Source of the DNA: Micromonospora coerulea
Lineage (GTDB): Bacteria > Actinomycetota > Actinomycetes > Mycobacteriales > Micromonosporaceae
Assembly: GCF_016598485.1 (NCBI RefSeq)
Contig: NZ_JAEMUW010000021.1
Location: forward strand, 1-64,000
Length of the DNA: 64,000 bases
Reading direction: 5' to 3'
The notes under the pieces were generated by a model that searched no databases, was not told the DNA's origin, and was given only the letters and a program-made list of their open reading frames with translations. Below, in pieces: positions 7,264 to 16,212 of the stretch (within the stretch, counting starts at the first letter, position 1; every line of letters begins with the position of its first letter). The translations under genes were made by a program, and so were the position numbers.

Positions 7264-8559
7264 TCAGGTGCCCGCGACGGCCGGGACCGGCGCGGTCGCC
7301 CGCTCGGCGGCGTGCCGGCGGCGCGCCGCGTTGCGGTAGCGCAGCACCTGCGCCGCGCCGAGGCCCCAGAGCAGATACTGCACGGCGAAGGCCCAGCGGA
7401 ACGCGTCCAGCGGCGGGGTCGACCGGCCGGCGGGGGTGGCCAGGTCGAGGACCACGCCGACGGCCAGGATCAGGGCGATCGAGGCGACGAAGCCGCCCAC
7501 GTTGACGATGCCCGTGGCGCTGCCGATCCGGTGCACCGGATTGAACGTGCGCGCGTAGTCGAAGCCGATCACCGAGCCGGGGCCGTTGACCGCGAGGACC
7601 AGCACCAGGGTCAGCAGCAGCCAGTGCGGCGCGCGGCCCGGCCAGGCGAGCACCACCGCCCAGACGGCGGCGGTGGCCGCCGTGATGGCGAAGACCACGA
7701 CCGAGCGGCGGAACGGGTGGCGGGCGCACAGGTGCGCGATGACCGGCCCGCAGACCAGGGTCGCGAGCGTCATCACGGTGAGCAGTGCGGCGGCCGAGGT
7801 GGGCGACAGCCCCTGCCCCTGCACCAGGAACGGATAGCCCCACAGCAGCGCGAAGACCGCGCCGGAGAACTGGGTGACGAAGTGCGTCCAGAGCCCGAGC
7901 CGGGTGCCCGGCTGGGCCCAGGCATCGGCGAGCTGCCGGCGTACGGTGGCCAGGTCCGGGGCGACCGCGGCGGTCTGCCCGGCGTGCGGGGTGTCCCGTA
8001 CCCCCACGAGCACCAGCAGCAGCACGGTCGCGCCGAGCGCGGCGGCGGTGAGGAAGGCCGGGGTCCAGCCGGCGTGGTGCAGCAGCGCCACCAGGGGTAC
8101 CGCGCCGAGGATCGCGCCGAGCTGCCCCACGGTGCCGGTGAGCTGCACCAGCAGGGGGTTGCGCCGGCCCGGGAACCAGAACGCCACGATCCGCAGCACG
8201 CTGATGAAGGTCATCGCGTCGCCGAGGCCGACCAGCACCCGGGCGGCGACGGCCAGCCGGACGTCGGTGGCGACGGCGAAGCAGAGCTGCCCGGCCACCA
8301 TCAGCGCCCCGCCGGTCAGCAGCAGCCGGCGGGAGCCGAAACGGTCGAGCAGCACCCCGACGGGCACCTGCATGGCGGCGTACACGGCGAGCTGGGCGAC
8401 GGAGAAGGTGGCCAGCGCGGCGGCGTTGATGTGGAAGCGGTCGGCCGCGTCCACCCCGGTGACGCCGAGCGAGCTGCGGTGGAACACCGCGGCCACGTAC
8501 GCGGTGACGGCCACCGGGTAGACCAGGGCGGCGCTACGGCGGGCGGCGGGGACCCTCAC
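7264..8559 (-). CDS. Major facilitator superfamily transporter
   Basis: A 431-residue protein with about 12 transmembrane segments. The start YPVAVTAYVAAVFHRSSLGVTGVDAADRF and the loop motif LLDRFGSRRLLL between segments 2 and 3 are typical of MFS drug/metabolite carriers of the nitrate/NarK-like or bacterial MFS_1 type. The C-terminal tail is basic and cytoplasmic. GTG 8559 overlaps the stop of the upstream GntR gene (GTGA), so both are one operon and the GntR protein probably controls this transporter. The transported compound is unknown. Confidence 0.8.
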   Translation of the reverse strand: MRVPAARRSAALVYPVAVTAYVAAVFHRSSLGVTGVDAADRFHINAAALATFSVAQLAVYAAMQVPVGVLLDRFGSRRLLLTGGALMVAGQLCFAVATDVRLAVAARVLVGLGDAMTFISVLRIVAFWFPGRRNPLLVQLTGTVGQLGAILGAVPLVALLHHAGWTPAFLTAAALGATVLLLVLVGVRDTPHAGQTAAVAPDLATVRRQLADAWAQPGTRLGLWTHFVTQFSGAVFALLWGYPFLVQGQGLSPTSAAALLTVMTLATLVCGPVIAHLCARHPFRRSVVVFAITAATAAVWAVVLAWPGRAPHWLLLTLVLVLAVNGPGSVIGFDYARTFNPVHRIGSATGIVNVGGFVASIALILAVGVVLDLATPAGRSTPPLDAFRWAFAVQYLLWGLGAAQVLRYRNAARRRHAAERATAPVPAVAGT

Positions 8560-9218
8560 CGCAGGGTCCGCAGCACCGTGGCGGCGTTGTCGATGTGCGC
8601 GCCGACGGCGTCGAGCCAGGCGGCCGGGTCGTCGCCGTCGAGAGCGGCGAGCTGGCCGGCGTGCTCGGTGAGGGCCACCTCCGCCCAGCCGGGGGAGAGC
8701 CGGAAGGTGGCCTCCCCCATCCGTAGCTGCCGGTCGCGCAGCCGGTGGTAGAGCTCGGCGAGGATCTCGTTGCCGGCGGCCTCGACGACGGTGGCGTGGA
8801 AGGCCCGGTCGGCGGCCATCAGCGCGGTGACGTCGCCGGCGGCGTGCGCTCGGCGCATCTCGGCGAGCCAGCGGGCGAGGTCGGCCTTCAGCTCGGCGCG
8901 GCGCGGCCACACCCGCTCCGCGGCGTGCAGCTCCACCAGCCGGCGGGCCTCGATGACGTCGGCGATCTCGCGCGCCGAGACCGGGCGGATCAGCGCGCCG
9001 CGCTTCGGGTAGAGGGCGACCAGTCCCTCCGCCTCCAGCCGCAGCAGCGCCTCCCGGACCGGGGTCCGGGAGACCCCGGCCGCCTCGGCGATCTCGCCCT
9101 CGCTGACCAGCAGGCCACCGGGGTAGACCTGCTCCAGGATCGCCCGCTTGAGGTGCCGGTACGCCCGCTCCGCGGCGGACGGCGAGGCGGCGCGCGGCGA
9201 GGCGGTGGGGTGCGTCAT
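8556..9218 (-). CDS. GntR-family regulator with FCD ligand domain
   Basis: A 220-residue transcription factor. The N-terminal winged helix shows AYRHLKRAILEQVYPGG, EGEIAEAAGVSRTPVREALLRLEAEGLV and PKRGALIRPVS. Residues 90-220 form the all-helical FCD domain, with the likely metal/ligand residues in RAFHATVVEAAGN, TEHAGQLAALDG and DAVGAHIDNAATVL. ATG 9218 is chosen because it starts directly before the helix-turn-helix region and lies in an AT-rich promoter-like stretch (ATCATAGATAC). It leads the GntR-MFS operon. The ligand is probably a small organic acid, by family analogy. Confidence 0.8.
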   Translation of the reverse strand: MTHPTASPRAASPSAAERAYRHLKRAILEQVYPGGLLVSEGEIAEAAGVSRTPVREALLRLEAEGLVALYPKRGALIRPVSAREIADVIEARRLVELHAAERVWPRRAELKADLARWLAEMRRAHAAGDVTALMAADRAFHATVVEAAGNEILAELYHRLRDRQLRMGEATFRLSPGWAEVALTEHAGQLAALDGDDPAAWLDAVGAHIDNAATVLRTLR

Positions 9219-9306
9219 GTATCTATGATGCGTCCCAGTCGGCGGCCGGACCCGGGCCGGTCGGGCGAAGGTGGTCCACGCCACGCCCCCGCCGCTCCCG
9301 GCGGGC

Positions 9307-10413
9307 TCAGCCGCGCCGCAGCATGAGCAGGCCGTCGTCGCCGAGGCCGAACCGGGTCCGGTACGGCGCGCCGAGCCCGTCCAGCAGCTCCGCCAGCCAG
9401 CGGCCCTCCGCGGGTGTCGCGGGTGCCAACCGCATCCGCCGCATCCGCAGCGGCACCAGCCGCAACCGGCGCAGGTCTCCCGTCTCGGCGTCCAGCGTGG
9501 CCAGATACAGCAGGCGCAGCTCTGGCCGGTACGACTCCTGCCCGCCGATCCCCTCGTAGTCGTCGATCAGGTCACCGCAGCCGTACAGCACGAGCCGGCC
9601 CCGGTGCAGCTCGACCGGGCGGGGGTGGTGCGACGAGTGCCCGTGCACCAGGTGCGCGCCGGCCTCGACGAGCCGGTGCGCGAACTGGACCTGCTCGTCC
9701 GGCACCTGGTACCCCCAGTTCGACCCCCAGTGCACCGAGACCACCACCAGGTCGGCCGGCCCGGCCTCCCGGCCGATCCGTTCGGCGAGCGCCGCGGCCG
9801 TCGCCTCCGAGGCGTCCGGCAGGTACGCCACCCCGGGCCGCCGGTCGGTCGCCGCCCACTGCGGCGGGATGCCGCTGGACGGCACGCCCACCGACCACAC
9901 CAGCAACGAGCGATCACCGCCGAGCGGCACCCGCGCGGGGCGCCACGCCTCCGGGGCGTCCCGGCCAGCGCCGGCCGGCCTGATTCCGGCCTCCCGCAAC
10001 GCATTCAGGGTGTCGGCGAGTCCCTCCGGCCCGAAGTCCAGTACGTGGTTGTTGGCCAGCGCGCAGACGTCGAGGCGGGCGGCGGTCAGGCAGGACAGGT
10101 TCGCCGGGTGCATCCGGTAGTGGATGCCCTTGCCGGGGGCGGGTTCGCCGCGCCCGGTCACCGCCGTCTCCAGGTTGACGATCCGGACGTCCGGGCGCAG
10201 CTCGTCGAGCAGGCGCAGCGCCTCGCCCCACGGCCACGCCGGCGGGGCCGGCCGGGGCACCGGCCCGGCGACGGACTCGGCCAGCTCGACGTACCGGCGG
10301 GCGTCGGTGACGGCCTGCTCCCACAGCTCGGGCGGCCCGGGCCGGGGCAGGATCTGGTCGACGCCGCGACCGGTCATCACATCGCCGGCGAGCAGGAGGG
10401 TGACCTCGGGCAT
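9307..10413 (-). CDS. CapA-family protein (metallophosphatase fold)
   Basis: A 368-residue protein of the CapA/PgsA family. It shows the metal-site motifs LLAGDVMTGRGVD at the start, VNLETAVTG, CALANNHVLDFG, VVSVHWGSNWGY and LVHGHSSHHPRP, which place it in the calcineurin-like phosphoesterase fold. CapA is known from poly-gamma-glutamate capsule export, but many actinobacteria carry it without the other capsule genes, and none are here. No signal peptide is visible, so it may be cytoplasmic. ATG 10413 is preferred over the longer frame because it directly precedes the conserved first strand. Confidence 0.75.
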   Translation of the reverse strand: MPEVTLLLAGDVMTGRGVDQILPRPGPPELWEQAVTDARRYVELAESVAGPVPRPAPPAWPWGEALRLLDELRPDVRIVNLETAVTGRGEPAPGKGIHYRMHPANLSCLTAARLDVCALANNHVLDFGPEGLADTLNALREAGIRPAGAGRDAPEAWRPARVPLGGDRSLLVWSVGVPSSGIPPQWAATDRRPGVAYLPDASEATAAALAERIGREAGPADLVVVSVHWGSNWGYQVPDEQVQFAHRLVEAGAHLVHGHSSHHPRPVELHRGRLVLYGCGDLIDDYEGIGGQESYRPELRLLYLATLDAETGDLRRLRLVPLRMRRMRLAPATPAEGRWLAELLDGLGAPYRTRFGLGDDGLLMLRRG

Positions 10414-10514
10414 GCCGTGACCTTCCCACCCGCGGCGGTCCCGCACCTGCCGACGGCGGAATTGCGCCGGCCGCGGTCGAGTGGCTGAGGCCGCCGGAGG
10501 GTATCTGGGCCGTC

Positions 10515-11393
10515 ATGACTTCGGACCTGACGACCGTGGTCGCCACCCGAAACCGGCGGGACCAGCTCCTGGACCTGCTCCCCCGGCACGCCGCCCCGGT
10601 GATCGTGGTGGACAACGGCTCGGACGACGGCACACCGGCCGCGGTGGCGCGGGCGTTCCCCCACGTCCGCGTGGTCGAGCTGGGCCGCAACGCCGGTGCC
10701 GGGGCGGCCCGTAACGTCGGGGTGGCGCTGGCCGACACCCCGTTCGTGGCGTTCGCCGACGACGACTCGTACTGGGCGCCCGGATCGCTGGAGCGGGCCG
10801 CGGAGCTGCTGGGCGCCCATCCCCGTACCGCGCTGCTCACCGGGCAGGTCCTGATCGGCCGGGAGGGTCGGCCGGACCCGATCTCCGCGGGCATGGCGCA
10901 GGCACCGCTGGGCACCGCCCCGGGCGCGCCCGGCCCCGCCGTGCTGGGCTTCCTGGCCTGCGCGGTGGTGCTGCGCCGCGCGGCGTACCGGCAGGTCGGC
11001 GGCTTCGCCGAGCGGCTCGGGACGTACGGCGAGGAGGCGCTGCTGGCGATGGACCTGGCCGCCGCCGGGTGGCGCCTGGCGTACGTCCCGGAGCTGGTGG
11101 CCCACCACCTGCCGGCGGCGACGGACCGGGACGCCCGCGCCCGGCGGCGGATCGAGGCGCGCAACCGGGTGCTCACCGCCGCCCTGCGCCGGCCCGGCCG
11201 GGTGGTCCGCGCGGTGGTCGCCGAGACCTGGCGCGACCCGGCGGGGCGCGCCGGGCTGGCCGACGCCGCGCGGGAACTGGGCTGGGTGCTGCGCCAGCGG
11301 CGGCCGCTGCCGGCGGCCGTGGAGGCGGACCTCGCCACGCTGGCCGCCGCGGAGACCGACGTCGCGAGGCCCGCGCCCGCGCCGGCCGGCTGA
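10515..11393 (+). CDS. Glycosyltransferase family 2 protein
   Basis: A 292-residue GT-A fold glycosyltransferase. It begins LTTVVATRNRRDQLLDLL, has the nucleotide-sugar region VVDNGSDDGT, and the metal-binding AFADDDSYWAPGSL; later come GFLACAVVLRRAAYRQVGGFAERLGTYGEE and a C-terminal amphipathic tail. Donor and acceptor are unknown. Related proteins that retain the GG-F-E-E-x5-D layout transfer rhamnose or galactose to surface polymers. It is transcribed alone, divergent from capA. Confidence 0.75.
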   Translation: MTSDLTTVVATRNRRDQLLDLLPRHAAPVIVVDNGSDDGTPAAVARAFPHVRVVELGRNAGAGAARNVGVALADTPFVAFADDDSYWAPGSLERAAELLGAHPRTALLTGQVLIGREGRPDPISAGMAQAPLGTAPGAPGPAVLGFLACAVVLRRAAYRQVGGFAERLGTYGEEALLAMDLAAAGWRLAYVPELVAHHLPAATDRDARARRRIEARNRVLTAALRRPGRVVRAVVAETWRDPAGRAGLADAARELGWVLRQRRPLPAAVEADLATLAAAETDVARPAPAPAG

Positions 11394-11471
11394 CCGGATC
11401 CGGGCCGGTCGCGGGCGCCGGTACGGCTATCGTGTGGGCGCAACCGGCCCGCCCCGGCGAGGAGCAGTCCC

Positions 11472-12641
11472 GTGACCACCAGCACCACGCGGTTCCGCTC
11501 CTGGTACCGGCCCATGCGGGGCCGCCGGCCCGACGAGCCGCACCGGACCGCCACGCCGCTGGAACTCTTCTTCGACCTCTGCTTCGTGGTGGCGGTGGCC
11601 CAGGCGTCCAACAGCCTGCACCACGACCTGGCGGAGAACCACCTCGGGCACGCGCTGGTCAGCTACCTGACGGTCTTCTTCGCGATCTGGTGGGCCTGGA
11701 TGAACTTCACCTGGTTCGCCTCCGCCTACGACACCGATGACGACGTCTACCGGGTCACCACCCTGGTGCAGATCGCCGGCGCGCTGATCCTCGCCGCCGG
11801 CGTGCCACGCGCGTTCACCGACGCGGACTTCACCACCATCACCTACGGGTACGTGGTGATGCGGCTCGGCACGATCGTCAACTGGCTGCGCGCGTCCGCC
11901 GCCGACCCGGACCGTCGGGACACCGCGATCGCGTACGCGGTGGGGGTGGGCGTCGTCCAACTCGGCTGGCTGCTGCGGCTCGCCCTGCCGGACGGCTGGG
12001 GGATGCCGGCGTTCCTGGTGCTGGCGCTGGCCGACGTGCTGGTGCCGGTGGTCGCCGAGCGGCACGGCAAGACCGGCTGGCACCCGCACCACATCGCCGA
12101 GCGGTACCAGTTGTTCACCCTGATCGTGCTCGGCGAGGCGATCCTGTCCATCTCGGTGGCGATCCAGCGCGGGGTGGACGCCGGAAACCCGGAGCTGTGG
12201 GGGCTCGCCGCCGCCGGGATGGTGATCGTCTTCGCGCTCTGGTGGCTCTACTTCGATCGCCCTGGGCAGCTACCGCCGTCCAGCCTGCGCGGCGCGCTGT
12301 TCTGGGGGTACGGCCACTATCTGATCTTCGCGGCGATCGCCGCGGTGGGCGCCGGGCTGGCCGTCGCGGTCGACCACGACCTGCACGCCGCCCACGTCTC
12401 CGGCCGGGCCGCCGGGTACACCGTGGCGGTGCCCGTCGCGGTGTACCTGGTCGCCCTCTGGGCGCTGCACCTGCGCTGGAAGCGCGGCCTCGGGCTGGTG
12501 CTCTTCCCGATCGTGTCCGTGCTGGCGCTGGTCACACCCTGGCTGCCGGCGCCCGTGCCGGCGCTCGCCGTCCTGCTCCTCGTCCTGGTGGCGGTGACCC
12601 TGGTGCTGCGGCACCGCCAGGCCACCGACGTCCCCGGCTGA
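11472..12641 (+). CDS. Low temperature requirement A (LtrA)-like membrane protein
   Basis: A 389-residue polytopic membrane protein with about ten hydrophobic helices. The start HRTATPLELFFDLCFVVAVAQASNSLHHDL is the LtrA family signature, as are YQLFTLIVLGEAILSI and WWLYFDRPG. LtrA was named for a low-temperature growth defect in Listeria; its biochemical role is not established. It is a single gene facing the hydrolase gene tail to tail across a GC-rich hairpin. Confidence 0.8.
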   Translation: MTTSTTRFRSWYRPMRGRRPDEPHRTATPLELFFDLCFVVAVAQASNSLHHDLAENHLGHALVSYLTVFFAIWWAWMNFTWFASAYDTDDDVYRVTTLVQIAGALILAAGVPRAFTDADFTTITYGYVVMRLGTIVNWLRASAADPDRRDTAIAYAVGVGVVQLGWLLRLALPDGWGMPAFLVLALADVLVPVVAERHGKTGWHPHHIAERYQLFTLIVLGEAILSISVAIQRGVDAGNPELWGLAAAGMVIVFALWWLYFDRPGQLPPSSLRGALFWGYGHYLIFAAIAAVGAGLAVAVDHDLHAAHVSGRAAGYTVAVPVAVYLVALWALHLRWKRGLGLVLFPIVSVLALVTPWLPAPVPALAVLLLVLVAVTLVLRHRQATDVPG

Positions 12642-12667
12642 CACGCGGCATCCCGCCGGCCGGCCCG

Positions 12668-12702
12668 CAGCCGGCCGCCGCCGGGCGGCGCCGGCCGGCG
12701 TG
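12668..12702. terminator. GC-rich hairpin between convergent genes
   Basis: An imperfect inverted repeat (GCCGGCCGCCGCC and GGCGGCGCCGGCCGGC) lies between the convergent ends of the LtrA-like gene (12641) and the hydrolase gene (12708). It would act as a bidirectional terminator. The assignment is from structure and position only. Confidence 0.45.
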
Positions 12703-12707
12703 ACCTG

Positions 12708-13565
12708 TCAGGGCCGGGCGGGGGCGCCGGCCCAGAAGTCGCGGAGCAGCGTGTGGAACTCCTCGGCGCACTCGATCTGCGGCATGTGCCCGGTGTCGCG
12801 GAACAGGTGGGTCCGCGCCCGGGGCAGCCGGGACCGGGCGGCCGCCAGGTGGGTGGCGGGCAGGATGAGGTCCCGATCGCCCCAGACCACCAGCGTCGGC
12901 AGGTCCAGCCGGGCCACCGCGTCGAGAAGTTCCGCGCGCCACTGCGGCCGTACGCCCCGCCAGGTGCCCAGGCTGCGGACCAGTTCCACCATCACCCGGG
13001 CGGCGTGCGGCTGCCGGGCCACCGCGAGCGCGGTCGCGATCCGCTCCTCGGTGGCGTACGCCGGGTCGCGGAAGATCGCCAGCTCGGTCCGGCGGGCGAT
13101 GGCCGGATGGGGGCGCAGCAGCAGCCGGCCGAGCGGGCGCAGCGCGAGCAGCCGCAGCGCGATGGTGACCTCCCGGCCGAATCCGGCGCTGTTGACCAGC
13201 GCCAGGGTGGCCGCGTGGGACGGGTCCTCGACGGCCAGCCGCATCGCGACCGCGCCGCCGAGGGAGTTGCCGACCAGGTGCGCCGGGCGGTCGACGCCGG
13301 CCGCGTCGAGGAACTCCCCGACGGCCGCGGCGAGCGCCGGCAGCGTGTGCGAGGCGGCCAGCGGCGCGGAGCCGCCGTGGCCGGGCAGGTCGACGCTGAC
13401 CACCCGGTGGTCGGCGGCGAGCAGCTCGTGCTGGGCGGTGAAGTCGTCCAGGGTGCGCCCGATGCCGTGCAGCAGCACCACGGCCGGGCCGGCGCCGGAG
13501 ATCCGGCAGCGTACCCGCCGCCCGGCGACGGTGAACTCCTCGGCGGGCGGCAGGGAAATGGTCAC
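12708..13565 (-). CDS. Alpha/beta-fold hydrolase
   Basis: A 285-residue esterase/lipase-like hydrolase. The catalytic triad is readable: nucleophile Ser in GNSLGGAVAM, Asp in LVVWGDRDLILP, His in DTGHMPQIE. The oxyanion motif LLHGIGRT and the SVDLPGHGGSAP loop are also present. GTG 13565 overlaps the SDR stop by 4 bp, so it is the last gene of the BVMO-SDR-hydrolase operon. In such operons a Baeyer-Villiger enzyme turns a ketone into an ester and a hydrolase opens the ester, so ester hydrolysis is the likely role. The comparable mycobacterial mymA operon also pairs a monooxygenase with lipR. Confidence 0.8.
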   Translation of the reverse strand: MTISLPPAEEFTVAGRRVRCRISGAGPAVVLLHGIGRTLDDFTAQHELLAADHRVVSVDLPGHGGSAPLAASHTLPALAAAVGEFLDAAGVDRPAHLVGNSLGGAVAMRLAVEDPSHAATLALVNSAGFGREVTIALRLLALRPLGRLLLRPHPAIARRTELAIFRDPAYATEERIATALAVARQPHAARVMVELVRSLGTWRGVRPQWRAELLDAVARLDLPTLVVWGDRDLILPATHLAAARSRLPRARTHLFRDTGHMPQIECAEEFHTLLRDFWAGAPARP

Positions 13566-14527
13566 GCCGGCTGCCCTGGGGTGGTCTCCGGAGTCAGCGG
13601 GTCGACCGCCGGCCGGGGCGCGGGCACCGCGTCGGCGGGGGTGGGCGCGGGCGCCGGGGCGGGTTCCAGCCGGGAGGCCGACCGGGCGGCCGGCCCGCCG
13701 GCGCCCCGGTTCAGCCCGGCCGCCAGGATCTGGTGGTAGGAGGCGGGGGCGATCCGGGCGAGCAGGTCGGGCAGCTTCGCCGACCAACCGATCAGCACCC
13801 GGCCGCGGCGGCGCTGCACCCCGCGCAGGATCACCTCGGCGGCCTTCGCCGGCTCGATGGAGAGCAGCTTCTCGAACTGTCGGCGGCCCTCCTCGTACTC
13901 CTCTGGCGAGACGCCGCTGCCGACGCGGGCGCTCTGCGCGATCCGGGTCCGGATGCCGCCGGGGTGCACGGAGGTGACGCCCACGCCGTCGTCGGCCAGT
14001 TCGTGCCGCAGCGCCTCGGTGAAGCCGCGGACGGCGAACTTGCTGGCCGAGTAGGCGGCCTGACCGGCGGGCGCGATCAGGCCGAAGAGGCTGGAGACGT
14101 TGACCAGGTGCGCGCCCGGCTCGGCCTTGAGCGCGGGCAGCAGCGCGTGGGTCAGCCGGACCACGGCCCGGAAGTTGATGTCGACGACCCAGAGGAACTC
14201 GTCCAGGGTGACCTGGTCGAACCGGCCGCCCAGCGCGACGCCGGCGTTGTTGACCAGCAGCCGGATCCGCGGGTGCGCCCGGCGGATCTCCGCGGCCACC
14301 CGGTCGGTCGCGTCGGCGTCGGCCAGGTCGACCAGGTGGGTGTCGACCCGCCGGTCGGGGTGCGCCGCGCGGATTGCGGCGACCACCGCGTCGAGCCGTT
14401 CGGCGTCCCGGTCGAGCAGCACCAGGTCGGTGCCGCGCCGGGCGAGGGCGTGCGCCAGGGCCTCGCCGATGCCGCTGGCCGCCCCGGTGACCACGGCGGT
14501 GCCGCCGGGGAAGACGAAGTCACGCAT
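13562..14527 (-). CDS. Short-chain dehydrogenase/reductase
   Basis: A 321-residue NAD(P)-dependent oxidoreductase. It shows the cofactor motif VTGAASGIGEALA, the NNAG motif (LVNNAGVALGG), the catalytic Ser in NVSSLFG and the YSASK active-site pair. The C-terminus (after about residue 265) is a Pro/Ala-rich tail without a domain. In the operon it lies between the monooxygenase and the hydrolase, so it probably oxidises an alcohol to the ketone that the monooxygenase uses. The tail is unusual for SDRs and may be disordered. Confidence 0.8.
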   Translation of the reverse strand: MRDFVFPGGTAVVTGAASGIGEALAHALARRGTDLVLLDRDAERLDAVVAAIRAAHPDRRVDTHLVDLADADATDRVAAEIRRAHPRIRLLVNNAGVALGGRFDQVTLDEFLWVVDINFRAVVRLTHALLPALKAEPGAHLVNVSSLFGLIAPAGQAAYSASKFAVRGFTEALRHELADDGVGVTSVHPGGIRTRIAQSARVGSGVSPEEYEEGRRQFEKLLSIEPAKAAEVILRGVQRRRGRVLIGWSAKLPDLLARIAPASYHQILAAGLNRGAGGPAARSASRLEPAPAPAPTPADAVPAPRPAVDPLTPETTPGQPA

Positions 14528-14562
14528 GCGATGTGCTCCTATCCGTGCCGATGGGGCGGCGG

Positions 14563-16098
14563 TCAGGCGACGGGGGTGTCGGCAGGCGCGTCCGCGTCCC
14601 GTGCCGCGAGCGGTTGCCCGACGGCGGGTTCGGCGGGTGCCGGCGCGGCGCGGGAGAAGCGGACGCCGGAGTCGGTGAGCCGGCCGTGCCGCATCAGCAG
14701 CACGTCGCGGGGATAGTTCTGGTGCAGCCGCCAGGGCGCCGCCGGGCCCTGCTTCGGCAGTTGGTCGACGGCGCGCAGCACGTAGCCGGCCTTCAGGTCG
14801 ATGATCGGCTCCAGTTCGCCGGTGGCCGGCGCGACCGGGGTGACGATCTGCTGGCCGGTGGCGTCGAGGTGGCGCAGCAGGCGGCAGACGTAGGTGGCGA
14901 CCAGGTCGGCCTTCAGGGTCCAGGAGGCGTTGGTGTAGCCGATCGTCATGGCGAAGTTCGGCACTCCGGAGAGCATCATGCCCTTGTACGCGACGGTGTC
15001 GGCCAAGTCGACCTCGGCGCCGTCCACGGCGACGGTCATGCCGCCGAGGGCGAGCAGGTTGAGGCCGGTGGCGGTGACCACGATGTCCGCCGGCAGTTCC
15101 TCGCCGGAGGTGAGCCGGATGCCCCGCTCGGTGAAGGTGTCGATGGTGTCGGTGACCACCGACGCCCGGCCCGCCTTGACGGAGTCGAACAGGTTGCCGT
15201 CGGGGACCACGCAGAGCCGCTGGTCCCAGGGGTTGTAGCGGGGCGAGAAGTGCCGGTCGATGTCGTAGCCGACGGGCAGCCTGCCCTTGGCCGCACGGCG
15301 CAGGAGGCCCTTCATCACACCGGGGGCGCGCCGGCTGAGCTGGAAGTTGGCCACGCCCAGCAGCACGTTCTTCCAGCGCACCACCGGATACGCGGCCTTC
15401 GCGGGCAGCCAGCGCCGCAGCGCGTCGGCCAGCACGTCGCGCGACGGCAGCGAGATGACGTACGTCGGTGAGCGCTGGAGCATGGTGACGTGCGCGGCCC
15501 GCTCGGCCAGCGCCGGCACCAGGGTGACCGCGGTGGCGCCGCTGCCGATCACCACCACCCGCTTGCCGGAGTGGTCGAGGTCCGCCGGCCAGTGCTGCGG
15601 GTGCACGAGCTGACCGGCGTACCGGTCGACGCCGGGGAAGTCCGGGGTGTAGCCCTCGTCGTACCGGTAGTAGCCCGAGCAGGTGAAGAGGAACGCGCAG
15701 GTGAGCACGACCTCCTCGCCGGTGTCGTCACGGTGCGCGTGGACGGTCCAGCGGGCGGTGGCGCTGTCCCACTCGGCACGGAGCACCCGGTGGTGGAAGC
15801 GGATGTGCCGCTCCACGTCGTGCTCGCGGGCGGTGTCCCGGACGTACTCACGGATGGCGTCGCCGTCGGCGATGGCCTTCGGGTTGGTCCACGGCTTGAA
15901 GGAGTAGCCGAGGGTGTACATGTCGGAGTCGGACCGGATGCCCGGGTAGCGGAACAGGTCCCAGGTGCCGCCGATCGCGCCACGGGCCTCGAGCACCGCG
16001 TAGCTCTTCTTCGGACAGTTGTGGCGTAGGTGCACGGCGGCGCCGATGCCGGACAGCCCGGCACCGACGATGAGGACGTCGACGTGGTCGGAGGCCAT
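14563..16098 (-). CDS. FAD-dependent Baeyer-Villiger monooxygenase (EthA/MymA-like)
   Basis: A 511-residue flavoprotein monooxygenase. Residues 8-13 give the FAD motif GAGLSGIGA, a second Rossmann motif VVIGSGATAV binds NADPH, and the fingerprint region FPGVDRYAGQLVHPQHWP contains the Baeyer-Villiger-like G-x3-H-x3-W pattern with Tyr for the first Phe. GTWDLFRYPGIRSDSDMYTLGYSFKPW is typical of EthA-type enzymes, which oxidise ketones and thioamide drugs. ATG 16098 has GGGAGA upstream. It heads the operon and is divergent from a TetR gene over a strong inverted repeat, an arrangement like EthA-EthR of Mycobacterium tuberculosis. Confidence 0.88.
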   Translation of the reverse strand: MASDHVDVLIVGAGLSGIGAAVHLRHNCPKKSYAVLEARGAIGGTWDLFRYPGIRSDSDMYTLGYSFKPWTNPKAIADGDAIREYVRDTAREHDVERHIRFHHRVLRAEWDSATARWTVHAHRDDTGEEVVLTCAFLFTCSGYYRYDEGYTPDFPGVDRYAGQLVHPQHWPADLDHSGKRVVVIGSGATAVTLVPALAERAAHVTMLQRSPTYVISLPSRDVLADALRRWLPAKAAYPVVRWKNVLLGVANFQLSRRAPGVMKGLLRRAAKGRLPVGYDIDRHFSPRYNPWDQRLCVVPDGNLFDSVKAGRASVVTDTIDTFTERGIRLTSGEELPADIVVTATGLNLLALGGMTVAVDGAEVDLADTVAYKGMMLSGVPNFAMTIGYTNASWTLKADLVATYVCRLLRHLDATGQQIVTPVAPATGELEPIIDLKAGYVLRAVDQLPKQGPAAPWRLHQNYPRDVLLMRHGRLTDSGVRFSRAAPAPAEPAVGQPLAARDADAPADTPVA

Positions 16099-16156
16099 GA
16101 CATCTCCCGTTCGCGGGGCAGTGGACCGGACACTATCCACCGCCGTCGACACCAGT

Positions 16157-16190
16157 CAACACCCTGTCGAGTCCGATCGACAGGGTGTTG
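16157..16190. promoter_or_regulatory. Perfect 14-bp inverted repeat, candidate TetR operator
   Basis: Arms CAACACCCTGTCGA (16157-16170) and TCGACAGGGTGTTG (16177-16190) are perfectly complementary with a 6-nt spacer. The site lies 58 bp from the monooxygenase start and 22 bp from the TetR start, covering both likely promoters. Such perfect palindromes are typical TetR operators, so mutual repression of both directions is inferred. Confidence 0.75.
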
Positions 16191-16212
16191 AGCGGGTGTA
16201 GCATCAACCGTC

